Shown here: piece by piece, positions 30,866 through 39,908 of the stretch
How positions within the stretch are numbered: the stretch's first letter is position 1
Layout of the letters: each line of letters starts with the position of its first letter
From: Acidimicrobiaceae bacterium
GTDB taxonomy: Bacteria > Actinomycetota > Acidimicrobiia > Acidimicrobiales > RAAP-2
Length of the DNA: 64,000 nt
Direction: 5' to 3'
NCBI GenBank assembly: GCA_003132205.1
Contig: PKWY01000048.1
Span: 74,605 to 138,604 of the forward strand
Position numbers and translations under genes: made by a program
The notes under the pieces: model-generated
What the model was told of the DNA's origin: nothing
The model's database searches: none
Seen by the model: only the letters and a program-made list of their open reading frames with translations

Positions 30866-31017
30866 GCAACGAGCATATTCTTGCGGGCAACGTCGCCGGA
30901 ATACGAGCGCGAGCGCCGTTGGACCATTGGATTCTTAGGCCTTTTGATCAGGCGATTTCTGACTTCTTGTGCTTTTCCTTGCCTCCTCATCCGTTCTGAG
31001 CCGGTAACCTTCACTAC

Positions 31018-32124
31018 GTGACTGACGTCGAGCGCTTCGCGCTCCATTCGACGCTACGGCCAACTAGGGGACTTCAGCGGTTCCGGTGGATCAAGTCCGC
31101 TCTGGCTGTCGTCGCAGTGTGTTCCAGCACTGTGACCGTTTTTTCACGTCCTGCTGGCGCCTCATCAATCGCCGCCGATCGGGCCGAGGCGACCACGCTC
31201 TACAACCAGATCCAGTCGATCAATGGGCGCGTGGAACTGCTCGGCCAGAAGTACGACCTGTCACGGATCAAGCTCGACAAGGTCAACAACGAAATCGCCA
31301 ACACCAAGGCCACCGTGGCCCAGATCGAGAGCAGCGTCACCAAGAGCAACAATCAGCTCCGCGCGGACGCCATCTTCGCATACGTGACCAACGGAGCGGC
31401 GGCAAGCAACAACCCCCTCTTCTCCTCGAACGCCTCGAACATCGGGGCCACGAACGTGTACAACCAGCTCGCCGAGGGCAACATCAGCTCAACGATCGCC
31501 AGTCTGAAGAACTACAAGATCGAGCTGACCCAGGAGAAGAGCATCCTCGCCAATGAGGACGCCCGCGCCCGCGCCGCCGCGGTGGCTTCCGCGTCGTCGT
31601 TCCACAAGGCGAAGCTCCTCCAGGCGACGCTGAAGCGCACGCTCGGACAGGTGAAGGGAAAGATCGCGACCTACGTGGCCGAAGTAGCTGCCGCCGCGGC
31701 GGCGAAAGCCGCGGGCACGTTGCACTCGGCCAAGCCCCAAAAGGGCTTCCCCGCGCCTCCGGGGGACTCGCGCGCCGCGATCGCTATCCAGGCCGCAGAG
31801 AGTTACATCGGCACCTGGTACTGCTGGGGCGGCGCGTCGAGAAGCTGCGTCGACTGTTCGGGGCTCACCATGTTGGCGTACGAGGCGGCGGGCATCTCCT
31901 TCCCCCACTACTCGGGAGCGCAGTACCAGGACACCATGCGCGTGCCGCTCTACGACATTCAGCCTGGGGATCTTCTCTTCTACGGCTACAACGGCGACGA
32001 GCACGTTGCCATGTACGTGGGTCACGGTGACATGATCGAGGCCGAGATGACCGGAACGCGCGTTCATATCGTGCCTATCCGGCTTGGGTACGGGTTCGCT
32101 GGCCTAGGTCGCCCGCGAGCCTAG
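31018..32124 (+). CDS. Secreted NlpC/P60 peptidoglycan hydrolase with N-terminal coiled coil
   Basis: YCWGGASRSCVDCSGLTMLAY, GDLLFYGYNGDEHVAMYVGHGDMIEA. Confidence 0.92.
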   Translation: MTDVERFALHSTLRPTRGLQRFRWIKSALAVVAVCSSTVTVFSRPAGASSIAADRAEATTLYNQIQSINGRVELLGQKYDLSRIKLDKVNNEIANTKATVAQIESSVTKSNNQLRADAIFAYVTNGAAASNNPLFSSNASNIGATNVYNQLAEGNISSTIASLKNYKIELTQEKSILANEDARARAAAVASASSFHKAKLLQATLKRTLGQVKGKIATYVAEVAAAAAAKAAGTLHSAKPQKGFPAPPGDSRAAIAIQAAESYIGTWYCWGGASRSCVDCSGLTMLAYEAAGISFPHYSGAQYQDTMRVPLYDIQPGDLLFYGYNGDEHVAMYVGHGDMIEAEMTGTRVHIVPIRLGYGFAGLGRPRA

Positions 32125-32126
32125 GT

Positions 32127-32891
32127 GTGTCGGGCGTACCAACTTCAGTACATCTAGGGCCCCTGGTCTTTCATCTGTACGGCTTCGGCCTCGCGATCGC
32201 CGCCTACGTCGCCTACGTCTACTCTCGTCGTCGGCTGCACCATGACGGATTCAGCACCGAACACTTCGGCAAGTTCGCAGCTGCCCTCGTGGTGAGCGGT
32301 CTCGTAGGGGCGCGCCTGGCCAATATCGCCACCAACTGGTCGTACTACTCAGGACACCCAGCTCGCTGGATTGCCGTTTGGCAGGGGGGGCTCGCGAGCT
32401 TCGGCGGAATCGCACTCGCCCTTCCCGTCGGCATCTACCTGCAGCGCCGCTGGTGGCCAATGGGTTCGCTGACCCGGTTCACCGACGCGCTGATCCCCGC
32501 GCTCATTGCCGGCTGGGCCCTCGGCCGAGTGCTCGGCCCCCAGTTCATGGTTGACGGAGGCGGTCACGTAACCCGGCAGTGGTTCGGACTTCACTACGCG
32601 GGCCAGGTCGGCAGACGAGTTCCGGTTCCGCTCATCCAGGGCGCAGAGGATGGGCTGCTGTGGCTCGGGCTGCTGTGGACCGAGAGAAAGTGGACGAGCC
32701 GCTTCAGCGGCGCCATCTCGGGAATCGCGATGATCGTCTGGGGTCTCGTGAGGGCCGGTGACGAGCACTGGCTGCTCGGCCAACAGTCCCATAGCGGGTC
32801 GCTCGGCGTTCAAGTCGCCGGTCTGGTCCTCGCCCTTGGGGGACTTCTCATGCTGCTCCTACGGCGTCGGGATCCGGTCGCTGCCGCGTAG
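32127..32891 (+). CDS. Prolipoprotein diacylglyceryl transferase (Lgt)-like membrane protein, divergent
   Basis: VGARLANIATNWSYYSGHPARWIAVWQGGLASFGG resembles Lgt; signature region is GRVLGPQFMVDGGGH. Confidence 0.78.
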   Translation: MSGVPTSVHLGPLVFHLYGFGLAIAAYVAYVYSRRRLHHDGFSTEHFGKFAAALVVSGLVGARLANIATNWSYYSGHPARWIAVWQGGLASFGGIALALPVGIYLQRRWWPMGSLTRFTDALIPALIAGWALGRVLGPQFMVDGGGHVTRQWFGLHYAGQVGRRVPVPLIQGAEDGLLWLGLLWTERKWTSRFSGAISGIAMIVWGLVRAGDEHWLLGQQSHSGSLGVQVAGLVLALGGLLMLLLRRRDPVAAA

Positions 32892-33110
32892 GCCGCTGCT
32901 GACCTGCTCCAACTCTCCGGGAAACAAGATTCGAAATGCAGTCCGAGACGAGCTATCTCGGCCACTTCGCCCTCGCGAACGGGCGGCTGCCAGCGGTCGG
33001 ACGTGGCGGAGGTGCCCGGGTGATGTCGCTCTCTTCGAGCGCGCATCGAAGGTGCGACCTGAACCGCGAATATCCGAAGAACTGAGGTAGATCTCAACCT
33101 TGGTTGAGGC

Positions 33111-33569
33111 CTACTCCGAGCCCCCTTCGAGCAGGTTCTTGAGATTCCCGAGCAACGGTGGCCATCCCTCGCGCACGAGGGCAAGCACCGTGCTGTCGGA
33201 GTCGAAGCCGTCGTGCAGCACGGTGAGCTCGGTGAGCGCTTCTCGAGGGCGCAGCGTATACGTGACCCTGGAGCGAGGCTCCTTGGAGATGACCTGTTGG
33301 ATCTCTTGACTGATCCCATTTCGTGTCGACATCTCGTCGGTCATGGTGTGCCAGGTGTAGCTGAGTTCCTTCGCGGGCTCGTGGGCCAGGACCACCTGAT
33401 CGGCGTCCTCAATCACTACGCCACGACTGATCCACGTCATCGTGGAGCCCACGTTCCAATCGGTTCGAAACTCGGTGTCCCACCATTTTCGAGTGAAGCG
33501 CGGTTCAATTAACGCGGCCCATATCTCCTCGGGCGTCGCTCCGAAGCTGATCGTGTACTCGAATTGCAT
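33111..33569 (-). CDS. SRPBCC/AHSA1-type domain protein
   Basis: FEYTISFGATPEEIWAALIEPRFTRKWW. Confidence 0.87.
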   Translation of the reverse strand: MQFEYTISFGATPEEIWAALIEPRFTRKWWDTEFRTDWNVGSTMTWISRGVVIEDADQVVLAHEPAKELSYTWHTMTDEMSTRNGISQEIQQVISKEPRSRVTYTLRPREALTELTVLHDGFDSDSTVLALVREGWPPLLGNLKNLLEGGSE

Positions 33570-33644
33570 GGGCGAAGTCTAAGACCCGCCGTGTTGAATT
33601 CCTAGCGGGTGGTTCACCGCTCTTCGTGAAGCAGGGATTTGCAC

Positions 33645-34256
33645 TCATTCGCGAGAGGTTGCGTGCTTCAACGCCCGATAATGAAGTCCAACCGCACCGG
33701 TTGCGAAAACCCTGGTCTCGACGAGATCAGGTTTCAGGTGCTCCCCGAGGCCGCTGAAGAGCGCGATCCCTGATTCCAGGGTCACAGGGTCACAGGGTCA
33801 CAGGGTCACAGGGTCACGTTCAGACGATATTCGTCGATGAGGCCCGCGGCGCATGAAGTTCTGGGCCAGCGTGGGGCCTTCGAGCATGAGGAGGTCTTTT
33901 CCCGGTTCGCTCTTCGGTTGCGACATCTCCCGGGCGACGTCGTCGCGGACAATTCTCGAATTGGCCTAATTCGCCTCCTCGGGACTTGTCGAGAAGACGA
34001 TCATCGTCGCGTCATTTGCCCAGCGCCAATGATCGACATCGTGCCTCGTGGCCTGGGGATTTCTCGCCACCGTCGGCCAGTAGCTCTCCATCGTTCGATA
34101 GGTCACCCCCCCTTAGAGGGCGCTGTCGGCCTGGTCGGTGATGCCCTTGCACGTACTCTCAAAGGTCGTCCGAAAGCCTGATCGGTCCATCTCACCGTGC
34201 GGCCCGGCGGCGAACCCGACGAGTGAGGCGTGCATCAGCAGAACAATCCTCCGCAT
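33645..34256 (-). pseudogene. Dihydrofolate reductase-like / RibD C-terminal-family gene, inactivated
   Basis: Readable as MRRIVLLMHASLVGFAAGPHGEMD...TYRTMESYWPTVARNPQATRHDVDHWRWANDATMIVFST...RIVRDDVAREMSQPKSEPGKDLLMLEGPTLAQNFMRRG / GLIDEYRLNV / VTLESGIALFSGL...; TAA at 34113-34115, TAG at 33966-33968, frameshift near 33843. Confidence 0.85.
33778..33817. repeat. Five perfect tandem copies of the octamer AGGGTCAC
   Basis: Direct read: (agggtcac)x5, inside the pseudogene. Confidence 0.97.
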
Positions 34257-34308
34257 CAGTCGATTGCACGTCCGGCCAGACCTTCCTTTCGCCCGTAATC
34301 TCTAGGGA

Positions 34309-34965
34309 ATGGATGCCTCGCCAAGAGATTTCGCCGGACGCCATACGGCGCCGCGGATCATCTCCGGCGTCGTGCTGGCGGCATTGGTTTCCTTTCTGCT
34401 CTGGCCCGCCCTCGTCGGCGCCACGGGTTCATCCCCAGGCAGCCTGCACCAGACCAGCACCGAGCCGAGCTTCACCGTTGGACTTGATGCTCAGATGAAG
34501 ACTCTCTGGAGGGCGATTGAGGCTGATGCGCCGGCGCTCGGCCAAACCGTCTTCTTTCCCCGCGGGGCCTATCTCCAGATGAAGGCCGGGGCGATTGTCG
34601 ATCCGGGCGGCGACTACACCCGCAGGCTCATCGGGTTCTTTGATCTTGACCTCGCCGCGTATCACCGAACGATCGACGTTCCGAGGGCCGCGACGTTTCT
34701 GCGGGTCGGCGTGAACCCGGCCGACGCCGCGTGGATCCCTGCGGGAGCGTGCGAAAACAAGATTGGCTACTGGCATATTCCCGGCGTGCGGCTCGTCTTC
34801 GAGAAGGGCGGCAAGGTCGAGTCGGTCGAGGTGGCGTCGCTGATCTCATGGCGTGGGGTTTGGTACATCGTTCACTTGGGCCCTAATCCACGTCCGACCG
34901 ACGCGGGCACCGTCGATGGTTTCCTCACAGGGCCGGGCCGTCCCGGCCCGGCGGGCGGTTGCTAG
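34309..34965 (+). CDS. Hypothetical secreted/membrane-anchored protein
   Basis: N-terminal hydrophobic segment IISGVVLAALVSFLLWPALVGA; coding-like ORF. Confidence 0.65.
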   Translation: MDASPRDFAGRHTAPRIISGVVLAALVSFLLWPALVGATGSSPGSLHQTSTEPSFTVGLDAQMKTLWRAIEADAPALGQTVFFPRGAYLQMKAGAIVDPGGDYTRRLIGFFDLDLAAYHRTIDVPRAATFLRVGVNPADAAWIPAGACENKIGYWHIPGVRLVFEKGGKVESVEVASLISWRGVWYIVHLGPNPRPTDAGTVDGFLTGPGRPGPAGGC

Positions 34966-36119
34966 CCGGCCAGCCGTTCGATCGATCCATTGGCCGCGAT
35001 GATCGCTGCGTCGGCACCGAAATCCTCCTTCGACAACTGGTTCACGAAAACTGCGGAGGCGTCGGTCGGATCAACGAAGGGCTGACCGCCGAAGGTGAGG
35101 CGCACCGATGTGAAACGCCCCGAGACGAATGTCCCGGTCGAGCTCATCGTCACGTGCAGGATCGCCGAGAGATCCAGGTCGCCGGCCGCCGAGAAATTCT
35201 CGAAGTTGACGAAGTCGCCCAGGCTGTAGGCAATGAGACGCCCTCGGTACCACTCCATGCCGCGAAGCACGTGAGGGCCGCTGGCGATCACGAGGTCGGC
35301 GCCGTCATTGATGGCGGCGTGGGCGAACGCGTACGGATTGCCCCGGTCTTCTCCCACGTAGGTCTCGGTCTGGCGCGTCACGTGATCCGCCTGCTCGCCT
35401 TCGGCGCCGGCGTGCATGTACACGACCACCACGTTCGCCAATTGCTTGGCCTTCGCGATCAACTGGGCCGCCGCGGGGAAGTTGAGCAGATCGTTGGTAT
35501 TGGTATAAGGCGCAAAGCCCACGAACGCCACCTTCACGGCACCGTCGCTCACGACACCGATCTGACCGGGAAGACCGGCCTGGGCGATGCCCGCCGCGCT
35601 CAGGGCCTCGGAGGTATCTATCGCGCCCTCTCCGCCAAAGTCGTGGGAGTGGTTGTTCGCGCTGTTGAGGACGGTGAAGCCCGCCGCGCGATACACCGAG
35701 GCGAACGTCGTGGGTACTCGAAACGCGTAACACTCGGACGAGGTCGTCGCGCACTTCGAGGTGGTCGCGTTGGTGAGCGTGCCCTCAAGGTTCCCGAAGA
35801 CGATCGGGGCCGCCAACGCGGCCCTGATCGGCTGAAGGTACTGGCGGGGATTCGAAGGAATGCCAGGAGTGTTCCCGAGTTCGGTGTCTCCCACGGCCGA
35901 GAGGGTGACCGTGGGCGGAACTGTCGTGGTGGTGGTGGCGGGCGTCCAGGACGTGGTTGTCCTCGACGGAGCCGGCGCCGACGATGAATGAACGGAAATG
36001 GCGATGCCCGCGCCGACGAACGCCGCCACGATCAGCGTCGGCGCGAGCCAAAGGGCCAACCGGCGTCGCGACGGGGCGCCGCCACGCGCCTGGCCGTTGT
36101 CGCTGCGCGTGTCTACCAC
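34962..36119 (-). CDS. CapA-family (poly-gamma-glutamate synthesis-like) protein
   Basis: LSAVGDTELGNTPG, GNLEGTLTN, NSANNHSHDFG, GPHVLRGMEWYRGRLIAYSLGDFVNF; GTG start inferred. Confidence 0.88.
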   Translation of the reverse strand: MVDTRSDNGQARGGAPSRRRLALWLAPTLIVAAFVGAGIAISVHSSSAPAPSRTTTSWTPATTTTTVPPTVTLSAVGDTELGNTPGIPSNPRQYLQPIRAALAAPIVFGNLEGTLTNATTSKCATTSSECYAFRVPTTFASVYRAAGFTVLNSANNHSHDFGGEGAIDTSEALSAAGIAQAGLPGQIGVVSDGAVKVAFVGFAPYTNTNDLLNFPAAAQLIAKAKQLANVVVVYMHAGAEGEQADHVTRQTETYVGEDRGNPYAFAHAAINDGADLVIASGPHVLRGMEWYRGRLIAYSLGDFVNFENFSAAGDLDLSAILHVTMSSTGTFVSGRFTSVRLTFGGQPFVDPTDASAVFVNQLSKEDFGADAAIIAANGSIERLAG

Positions 36120-37120
36120 GGCTGGGCCTCCCCGGGCCGCTCGGTTTCGAAGACCGCGAAGAAGTCCTTGGTGCTCGGATAGAGGAATCTGCGCGAGATC
36201 TGATTCGGATTGGGAACGTCGAGGGAGGGGTCCTTGGCGCCCGCGCCCGCGTACGTGACAAAGATCGGCCATTCGGGGTTGATGTCGAGTTGCATCGCCC
36301 GCACCACGTGAAGGTCGACCAGTATCGCGGCCAACGATTGGGCCGTGACGTCGGAGGCCGCGACGTAGATCAGATTGCCGTTCGCGTCAACGCCGAGCGC
36401 CGTGCGCCATACGGCGGGAAGTCCGTGCAACGTGACTCCCCAAAGCGCGTTGTCCGATGCCGTAGGGGCCGCGACCGAGTCGTTTACCAAGAGCGCCAGG
36501 TTCTGGCGAGCCATGACGAGCGTCGGTCCCGGACGGGGTCCCCCGGTCCAAGCCAGGACGTCGACGGTGCCATTGGTGTAGCGAACGACCGTCGCCTCGC
36601 CCCTCACCATCGGAAAGTACAGGGTTTGATTGGCGTAGAAGCCGGCCGACCCATCCTTCTCGTAGAAACCCGAGTTGAAGGTGGCGAGCAGTCGCGGGTA
36701 GGCCGACGGCGGCACCATCTCGGGGCCCCGCGCAAGCGCACTCGGACCGGGCCCTTCGTAACCGGGATAGAGGGCCAGGTCGGTTGACGAGGTTCGTATC
36801 CAAGCGGCGTAGGCGGTGATCGCCGGTTGGGTCGGAATCGGGTCGAATGATGCCGTGTAGATCGAGGGCAACGCCCCCGACCACGTGTCCTGCGCCTTCC
36901 AGGGCACGCAGTCGCTCTTGAGGGTTGAGGTCGTGCTGGAAGAACCCGTGTCTCCAGCGCTTGCGCAGGAGTTCGGAGGGGCCGCGATCGTGGTGGTCGT
37001 TGTGGTCGCGATCGCCGCGGACGTCGTCGTCGTCGAACGGGTTACGGCCGATTGGCGGTAAAGCCACAACGCCCCTCCGACGAGCATCACCGCGGCGACA
37101 AGAATCGCGACCTTACGCAT
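36113..37120 (-). CDS. Phosphodiester glycosidase (NAGPA-like) family protein
   Basis: LLATFNSGFYEKDGSAGFYANQTLYFPMVRGEATVVRYTNGTVDVLAW; LHVVRAMQLDINPEWPIFVTY. Confidence 0.82.
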   Translation of the reverse strand: MRKVAILVAAVMLVGGALWLYRQSAVTRSTTTTSAAIATTTTTTIAAPPNSCASAGDTGSSSTTSTLKSDCVPWKAQDTWSGALPSIYTASFDPIPTQPAITAYAAWIRTSSTDLALYPGYEGPGPSALARGPEMVPPSAYPRLLATFNSGFYEKDGSAGFYANQTLYFPMVRGEATVVRYTNGTVDVLAWTGGPRPGPTLVMARQNLALLVNDSVAAPTASDNALWGVTLHGLPAVWRTALGVDANGNLIYVAASDVTAQSLAAILVDLHVVRAMQLDINPEWPIFVTYAGAGAKDPSLDVPNPNQISRRFLYPSTKDFFAVFETERPGEAQPW

Positions 37121-37222
37121 AACCCTCTCTCGCGCAGTTTCCCACTCATCATACGGAGCAGGGGGACTTCACTCTCCTGCAGGCGGAGGGCACCTTCCAA
37201 GGCGTGATGGGGGTTCGCCCCG

Positions 37223-38242
37223 CTAGGAAAGCGTGTTCCATTCGTCGTCGGTCAACCTGCCCAGTCGCTCCATTGAGCTCGGGGCCACGTCCAGAGCGAT
37301 TCGCACTGAGTCGATGTACGAGACGTGGTCCAGTCCCAAACGACGCCAAGGCTGAAAGAGCACCCTCGATGGCGTCTGGTTCGAGTAGATGCCCTGGACC
37401 AGGACTCCCTCGTTGGATGCGCCCACGACCACCGCGGGGCGGGCCTTGGACTTCTGTTCGGGCTGATCCGGATCGACTGCGTCGAAGGGAACCTCGACGA
37501 GGGCGACCGAGCCGACGACGGGGTGATCGGGGCTGAAGACGGCCAGTTCGCCCGGCGTGAGAGCGACCCGGCGGCGAGTGACCTGGACTACCGGGATCTC
37601 ACCAACTGGTGGACTCATCACGCGCGCGGGCTTGGGCTTCTCAACCCGCTTGGCCTTCACCGGGCGGGCGGGACGAGTTGACGTCACACTCTGCTTCTTC
37701 CTCTTCTCCTCCTCACGGCGCGCGCGGCGCTGCTCGCGAACCTCGGCATCGACTTCCTTGGGAACGAGGAGCGATGCAGGAGCTGCGACCTCGGGCAGGG
37801 GCGGCAGCTGGAGCTCGGTACGTTCCTCGAGCAGGCGGCGGCAGTGCGCCGCCGCCGGGAATTCCTCGCCAATGGCGAAGGTGAGCAGAGCGACGATGTC
37901 GTCGTTCGTCGCACCGTTAGCGAGCATCTGGTCGACCGCGGCGCTCAATTGATCGTACGAAGGGGAATCAGCGTGGTCGCCGAGCGCCTCGACCACCTGC
38001 TCAAGAGGCGCCAGAGCGAGCAGTTCCAGTATCCCCTTCACCGCCGCGATGGGGGCGCTCGATGCGAAGGTCGTGACGTCGCGCCGCTGCTGAAGGGTAC
38101 GAAGTGGCATTCCCACCACCGCCTGGATCTTGTTGTTTCCCTTCAGATTGAGCGAGTCAACCGTGGCGAGAACGGTGGCGTCGTCGATCTTCAAGAGGCC
38201 GCGACGAATCATCTCGGTCGTGCTGCTGGTACTGGTGGACAT
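37223..38242 (-). CDS. Protein with a long N-terminal region and a C-terminal PemK/MazF-like domain
   Basis: C-terminus VGSVALVEVPFD...KSKARPAVVVGASNEGVLVQGIYSNQ...GLDHVSYIDS...LGRLTDDEWNTL matches the PemK/MazF pattern. Confidence 0.7.
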   Translation of the reverse strand: MSTSTSSTTEMIRRGLLKIDDATVLATVDSLNLKGNNKIQAVVGMPLRTLQQRRDVTTFASSAPIAAVKGILELLALAPLEQVVEALGDHADSPSYDQLSAAVDQMLANGATNDDIVALLTFAIGEEFPAAAHCRRLLEERTELQLPPLPEVAAPASLLVPKEVDAEVREQRRARREEEKRKKQSVTSTRPARPVKAKRVEKPKPARVMSPPVGEIPVVQVTRRRVALTPGELAVFSPDHPVVGSVALVEVPFDAVDPDQPEQKSKARPAVVVGASNEGVLVQGIYSNQTPSRVLFQPWRRLGLDHVSYIDSVRIALDVAPSSMERLGRLTDDEWNTLS

Positions 38243-38248
38243 TGGTTC

Positions 38249-39391
38249 CTACTTCAAGAGGTACTTGGAAATGACTACCCGCTGCACCTGGTTGGTTCCC
38301 TCATAGATCTGCGTAATCTTCGCGTCGCGCATGTAGCGCTCGACCGGGAACTCCTTGGTGAAGCCGTAGCCACCCAGTAACTGTACGGCATCGGTCGCCA
38401 CGCTCATCGCGGTGTCGGACGCGAACGACTTGGCCGCCGCTCCCAGGTACGTCAACTGATTGTCGGGGTCACCAGTGTCGATCGCCGCGCACGCCCGGTA
38501 CACCAACGCGCGCGCCGCCTCGGTGCGAATCGCCATGTCGGCCAGCATGAATCGCAGGCCCTGCAGCTCGGAAATCGGTGCGCCGAAGGCCTTGCGGCCC
38601 TTCATGTAATTGCCCGCGTAGTCGATCGAGGCCTGGGCGATCCCCACCGCCTGGGCGCCGATGGTCGGGCGCGACCGGTCGAGCGTGTGCATCGCGATCT
38701 TGAAGCCTTCACCCTCGGCGCCGATGCGGTGCGAAGCAGGCACGCGCACGTCGTTGAAGACCACCTCACCCGTGGGCGAAGCTCGAAGACCCATCTTGTC
38801 CTCGTGCCCGGGGAACTCCACTCCCCAACCCTTCTCAACCAGGAAGCACGTGATGCCGTGGCTGCGCGCTTCGGGATTCGTGGTCGCGAAGACTGTGTAG
38901 GTATCCGAGACGCCGGAGTTCGTGATCCAGTGCTTGGAGCCGTTCAAGATGTAGTCGTCACCGTCTCTCACGGCGCTGCAGCGCATTGACGCTACGTCCG
39001 ATCCGGCGTCGGCCTCTGAGAGGCAGTAACTCGACTGGATCTCACCGGCGGCGACCCTGGGCAGGTACTCGCGCTTGATCTCCTCGCTGGCGAAGTTCAT
39101 GACCGGCAGCATGCCGAGCTTTGAGATCAGCACCGTGACCGAAGTCGACGCGCACCCGCGCGCAAGCTCCTCGGCCATGATCGCCTGGGTCACCATGTCG
39201 GCGCCCGCGCCGCCGTAGGCCTCGGGAATGCCCAGCGACGGAAGCTCCATCTCGACGCACGCGTCGAAACTCTCCTGAGGGAATGTCTGCTCGCGGTCGT
39301 GGTGAGCAGCGTGCGGGGCGATGCGCTCGTCGACGAAACTGCGCATCACGTTTCGAAAAGCGCGCTGTTCGCTGTTCAGGTCAAAACTCAT
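38249..39391 (-). CDS. Acyl-CoA dehydrogenase
   Basis: YCLSEADAGSDVASMRCSA, LLGGYGFTKEFPVERYMRDAKITQIYEGTNQVQR. Confidence 0.95.
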   Translation of the reverse strand: MSFDLNSEQRAFRNVMRSFVDERIAPHAAHHDREQTFPQESFDACVEMELPSLGIPEAYGGAGADMVTQAIMAEELARGCASTSVTVLISKLGMLPVMNFASEEIKREYLPRVAAGEIQSSYCLSEADAGSDVASMRCSAVRDGDDYILNGSKHWITNSGVSDTYTVFATTNPEARSHGITCFLVEKGWGVEFPGHEDKMGLRASPTGEVVFNDVRVPASHRIGAEGEGFKIAMHTLDRSRPTIGAQAVGIAQASIDYAGNYMKGRKAFGAPISELQGLRFMLADMAIRTEAARALVYRACAAIDTGDPDNQLTYLGAAAKSFASDTAMSVATDAVQLLGGYGFTKEFPVERYMRDAKITQIYEGTNQVQRVVISKYLLK

Positions 39392-39414
39392 ATTGATTCC
39401 TTCGATAGTGGGGG

Positions 39415-39882
39415 CTATAGAGAAGAGTTCGTCGGCAGCAGGATCTGCTCATCGCTCACGGCGTCGACGAAGCGGCGTTGCGCAACGTAACTGTGGGCCA
39501 GTCCGGCGAAGGGGACACAACGTTGATGGCTGACAACGTCGGCTTCACGGAGTCTGAAGATGTCCAAGGTGATCAGCACGTCACCAAGAATCGGGCCCCG
39601 GCCCGCGAGGCTGGCCCGCTTGGCGGCTACGAGTGCGATACCGGTTTCAACATCATGACGGTCGTGCTCGTGGGCGAACTTCAACTTGGCGACCTCACGC
39701 TGAGCAATGGTGAGCGCAAACCCCTCCCCTGGCGCAGGTGTTCCGTGGCCAGCGCCACCCGATCGGGTGGGCGAACGTTGGAGCCCGGGCTTTGGGATCC
39801 TGGCGAGTTCTGGAGTGGCGGTCGTCATGGTGCGGCGAACCTCGCCCGCTGCAGGGACTGGGGAAAACGTCGGTTGGGTCAC
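39415..39882 (-). CDS. Hypothetical protein
   Basis: 155-aa ORF on the operon strand between ACAD and ilvE; no recognised motif. Confidence 0.42.
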   Translation of the reverse strand: MTQPTFSPVPAAGEVRRTMTTATPELARIPKPGLQRSPTRSGGAGHGTPAPGEGFALTIAQREVAKLKFAHEHDRHDVETGIALVAAKRASLAGRGPILGDVLITLDIFRLREADVVSHQRCVPFAGLAHSYVAQRRFVDAVSDEQILLPTNSSL

Positions 39883-39908
39883 GCTTCGAGACTATCTCTC
39901 GCAGTCAC

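Noticed and set aside
30866-31017. c-di-AMP (ydaO) riboswitch upstream of the NlpC/P60 gene
   Set aside because: Such switches occur before related genes in actinobacteria, but I could not identify the conserved core in this 150-bp gap.
33778-33817. CRISPR-like repeat
   Set aside because: Eight-base units with no spacers; simple tandem repeat, no cas genes nearby.
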